In this document: one piece after another, positions 5,468 through 6,903 of the stretch
Layout: each line of letters begins with the position of its first letter
Position numbering within the stretch: position 1 is the stretch's first letter
Assembly (NCBI GenBank): GCA_965370315.1
Contig: CBDUTO010000182.1
Location: 1-6,903, forward strand
Origin: 1-14-2-50-31-20 sp965370315
GTDB lineage: Bacteria > Bacteroidota > Ignavibacteria > Ignavibacteriales > Melioribacteraceae
DNA: 6,903 bases
Direction of reading: 5' to 3'
Translations under genes and position numbers: made by a program
Notes under the pieces: model-generated
Seen by the model: only the letters and a program-made list of their open reading frames with translations
Databases searched by the model: none
What the model was told of the DNA's origin: nothing

Positions 5468-6903
5468 ATGAAGAAAAAAACACTTCTCTCAACAATTTTA
5501 CTTCTTTTTATTTCACTTACACTTTTAGCCGATGATTCTCCTTATGTCAGATATCCAGATTTAAATAGCAATGGGTCTCAACTTGCATTTTCGTATCAGG
5601 GTGACATCTGGACTGTTCCATCAGTTGGTGGAAAAGCTACACGTTTAACTCTACACGAGGCTTATGATGGATTTCCATATTGGAGTGAAGATAATAAGCA
5701 AATAGCATTTTCAAGTAAACGATATGGAAATTATGATATTTTCACAATGCCAGCAGGTGGAGGATTTCCTAAAAGATTAACATATCATTCAGCCAATGAT
5801 GTTATTTCTGATTATATGGCAGAAGACGAATTGCTTTTTTCGACTGGAAGATTATTCAGACAAGTTGAATGGGATAGTGAAATTTCGAGCGTTAGCACCG
5901 AGGGTGGAATTCCAGTAAGATTACTTAACGCTGTTGGAAATATGGCAGTAATATCTCCAAACGGAAAACTTATTGCATTCATTCGTGGTTGGGGAAGAAT
6001 GGATAGAGAAAAGTACACAGGCTCAGCCGATAATGAAATTTGGATTTACAACATTGATGCTAAATCATATATTCAAGTAACAGATAATGAAACTCACGAT
6101 ATGCTTCCACGTTGGACAGATGATAACACATTATATTTTCTAAGTGCACGCACTGGTAAATATAATATTTACAATGTTGGAATAGATTCTGATGGTCAAC
6201 CAGTTGGTGAAGTAAATCAAATAACAAAATTTGATGATGAAGGAACTAGATATTTTAATATAAGTGCTGATGCTTCTACAATTGCAATGACTCGTGGAAC
6301 AGATATTTACACACTTAAATTAAATGTTGGAACATCACAAAAAGTAAATATTGAAATTTCATCCGATTATAGATTTGATCCTATCGTAAGCAAAACTTTA
6401 AGCAAAGTTACAGAGTACTCCGTTTCTCCAAATGGAAAATATACTTCCTTTGTTGCTCGTGGCGAAGTTTTTATTACAGAAAATGACAAAGAGAAAAGTT
6501 TAACCTTTAATCTTACAAAGCATTCATATCGTGACCAAAATATTGCATGGATAAATGACACAACAATAATTTTCACATCTGATAGAGATGGACAATATGA
6601 TTTATACACTCTAACTTCTTCTGATGATAATCAATCAGATTTGTTTAAAAGTATGAAGCACACAGCTAAAAGGCTTACCAATAGTGATGAAGATGAATCA
6701 AATCCTATTCTCTCTCCTGACATGAAAAAAATCACATATCAAATTGGACGTGGAAAACTTATAGTTGCAAATATTTCTGCCAACGGAGAACTGAGTAATG
6801 AAACAATATTGCTTGATGGCTGGGCAACTCCCGAAGGAGTTTCATGGTCGCCAGATAATAAATGGATTGCGTACTCGTTAAGCGATTTAGAATTTAATGA
6901 TGA
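5468..6903 (+). CDS. Exported PD40 beta-propeller protein, probable tricorn-type S41 peptidase (3' end outside window)
   Basis: The first 478 codons are present and the frame stays open to the window edge, so this is a partial gene. Residues 1-21 form a signal peptide (MKKKTLL, hydrophobic core, LTLLA before DD), placing the mature protein outside the cytoplasm, unlike archaeal tricorn, which is cytoplasmic. The rest is a run of WD40-like/PD40 propeller repeats of the type SPNGKxIAF...DIYxxxxxGGxxxRLT: about 29-61, 69-105, 161-205, 213-240, 263-285, 316-338, 358-384, 412-437 and 458-473. That is at least nine blades, more than the six of TolB and consistent with the two stacked propellers of tricorn. 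The first blade, with FSYQGDIWTVPSVGGKATRLT spread over 41-61, is very like tricorn-family S41 peptidases of the FCB group, which are about 1,050-1,100 residues with PDZ and Ser-protease domains at the C terminus. That part is not visible, so protease activity is inferred. The start has a weak site (TTAGG, about 7 bases before ATG). hutU is divergent upstream. Confidence 0.85.
   Translation, partial: MKKKTLLSTILLLFISLTLLADDSPYVRYPDLNSNGSQLAFSYQGDIWTVPSVGGKATRLTLHEAYDGFPYWSEDNKQIAFSSKRYGNYDIFTMPAGGGFPKRLTYHSANDVISDYMAEDELLFSTGRLFRQVEWDSEISSVSTEGGIPVRLLNAVGNMAVISPNGKLIAFIRGWGRMDREKYTGSADNEIWIYNIDAKSYIQVTDNETHDMLPRWTDDNTLYFLSARTGKYNIYNVGIDSDGQPVGEVNQITKFDDEGTRYFNISADASTIAMTRGTDIYTLKLNVGTSQKVNIEISSDYRFDPIVSKTLSKVTEYSVSPNGKYTSFVARGEVFITENDKEKSLTFNLTKHSYRDQNIAWINDTTIIFTSDRDGQYDLYTLTSSDDNQSDLFKSMKHTAKRLTNSDEDESNPILSPDMKKITYQIGRGKLIVANISANGELSNETILLDGWATPEGVSWSPDNKWIAYSLSDLEFND

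Noticed and set aside
5812..6018. 68-codon minus-strand frame inside the propeller gene
   Set aside because: It is antisense to continuous PD40 repeat coding sequence and has no recognisable features.
6367..6609. 80-codon minus-strand frame inside the propeller gene
   Set aside because: It is antisense to the propeller repeats; a shadow frame.

Overview
The window is AT-rich (roughly one third G+C by eye) bacterial chromosomal DNA carrying ordinary, unbroken genes. It probably comes from a Gram-negative member of the FCB group (Bacteroidota, Ignavibacteriota or Kapabacteria-like). The clues are the long (665 aa) form of urocanase, a stand-alone THUMP-type RNA methyltransferase, an exported tricorn-like protease, matches to the TAnnTTTG type of -7 promoter box, weak Shine-Dalgarno sites, and a GTCATT...AATGAC palindromic repeat of a kind I associate with this group. 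The phylum is an inference, not a demonstrated assignment.

Layout, left to right, strictly alternating strands: (1) 13-1146 (+), an exported calcineurin-like metallophosphoesterase; (2) 1259-2428 (-), a THUMP-domain class I SAM-dependent RNA N2-guanine methyltransferase of the RlmL/YpsC family; (3) 2559-3074 (+), a small exported protein of unknown function that starts at TTG; (4) 3200-5197 (-), urocanate hydratase HutU; (5) 5468 to beyond the window edge (+), the N-terminal 478 codons of an exported PD40 beta-propeller protein, most likely a tricorn-type S41 peptidase whose catalytic part is outside the window.

None of the five genes forms an operon with a neighbour in the window and they do not form an evident pathway. 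One is RNA modification (cytoplasm), one is histidine catabolism (cytoplasm), and three have N-terminal signal peptides and act outside the cytoplasm. The two convergent gene junctions (1147-1258 and 3075-3199) each hold one copy of a related imperfect palindrome of about 80 bp, while the two divergent junctions (2429-2558 and 5198-5467) hold none and should carry the promoters. No tRNA, rRNA, CRISPR array, transposase, phage gene or defence gene is visible. No intergenic gap exceeds 300 bases. I do not see a clear undescribed multi-gene system; the repeat pair is the most interesting signal.
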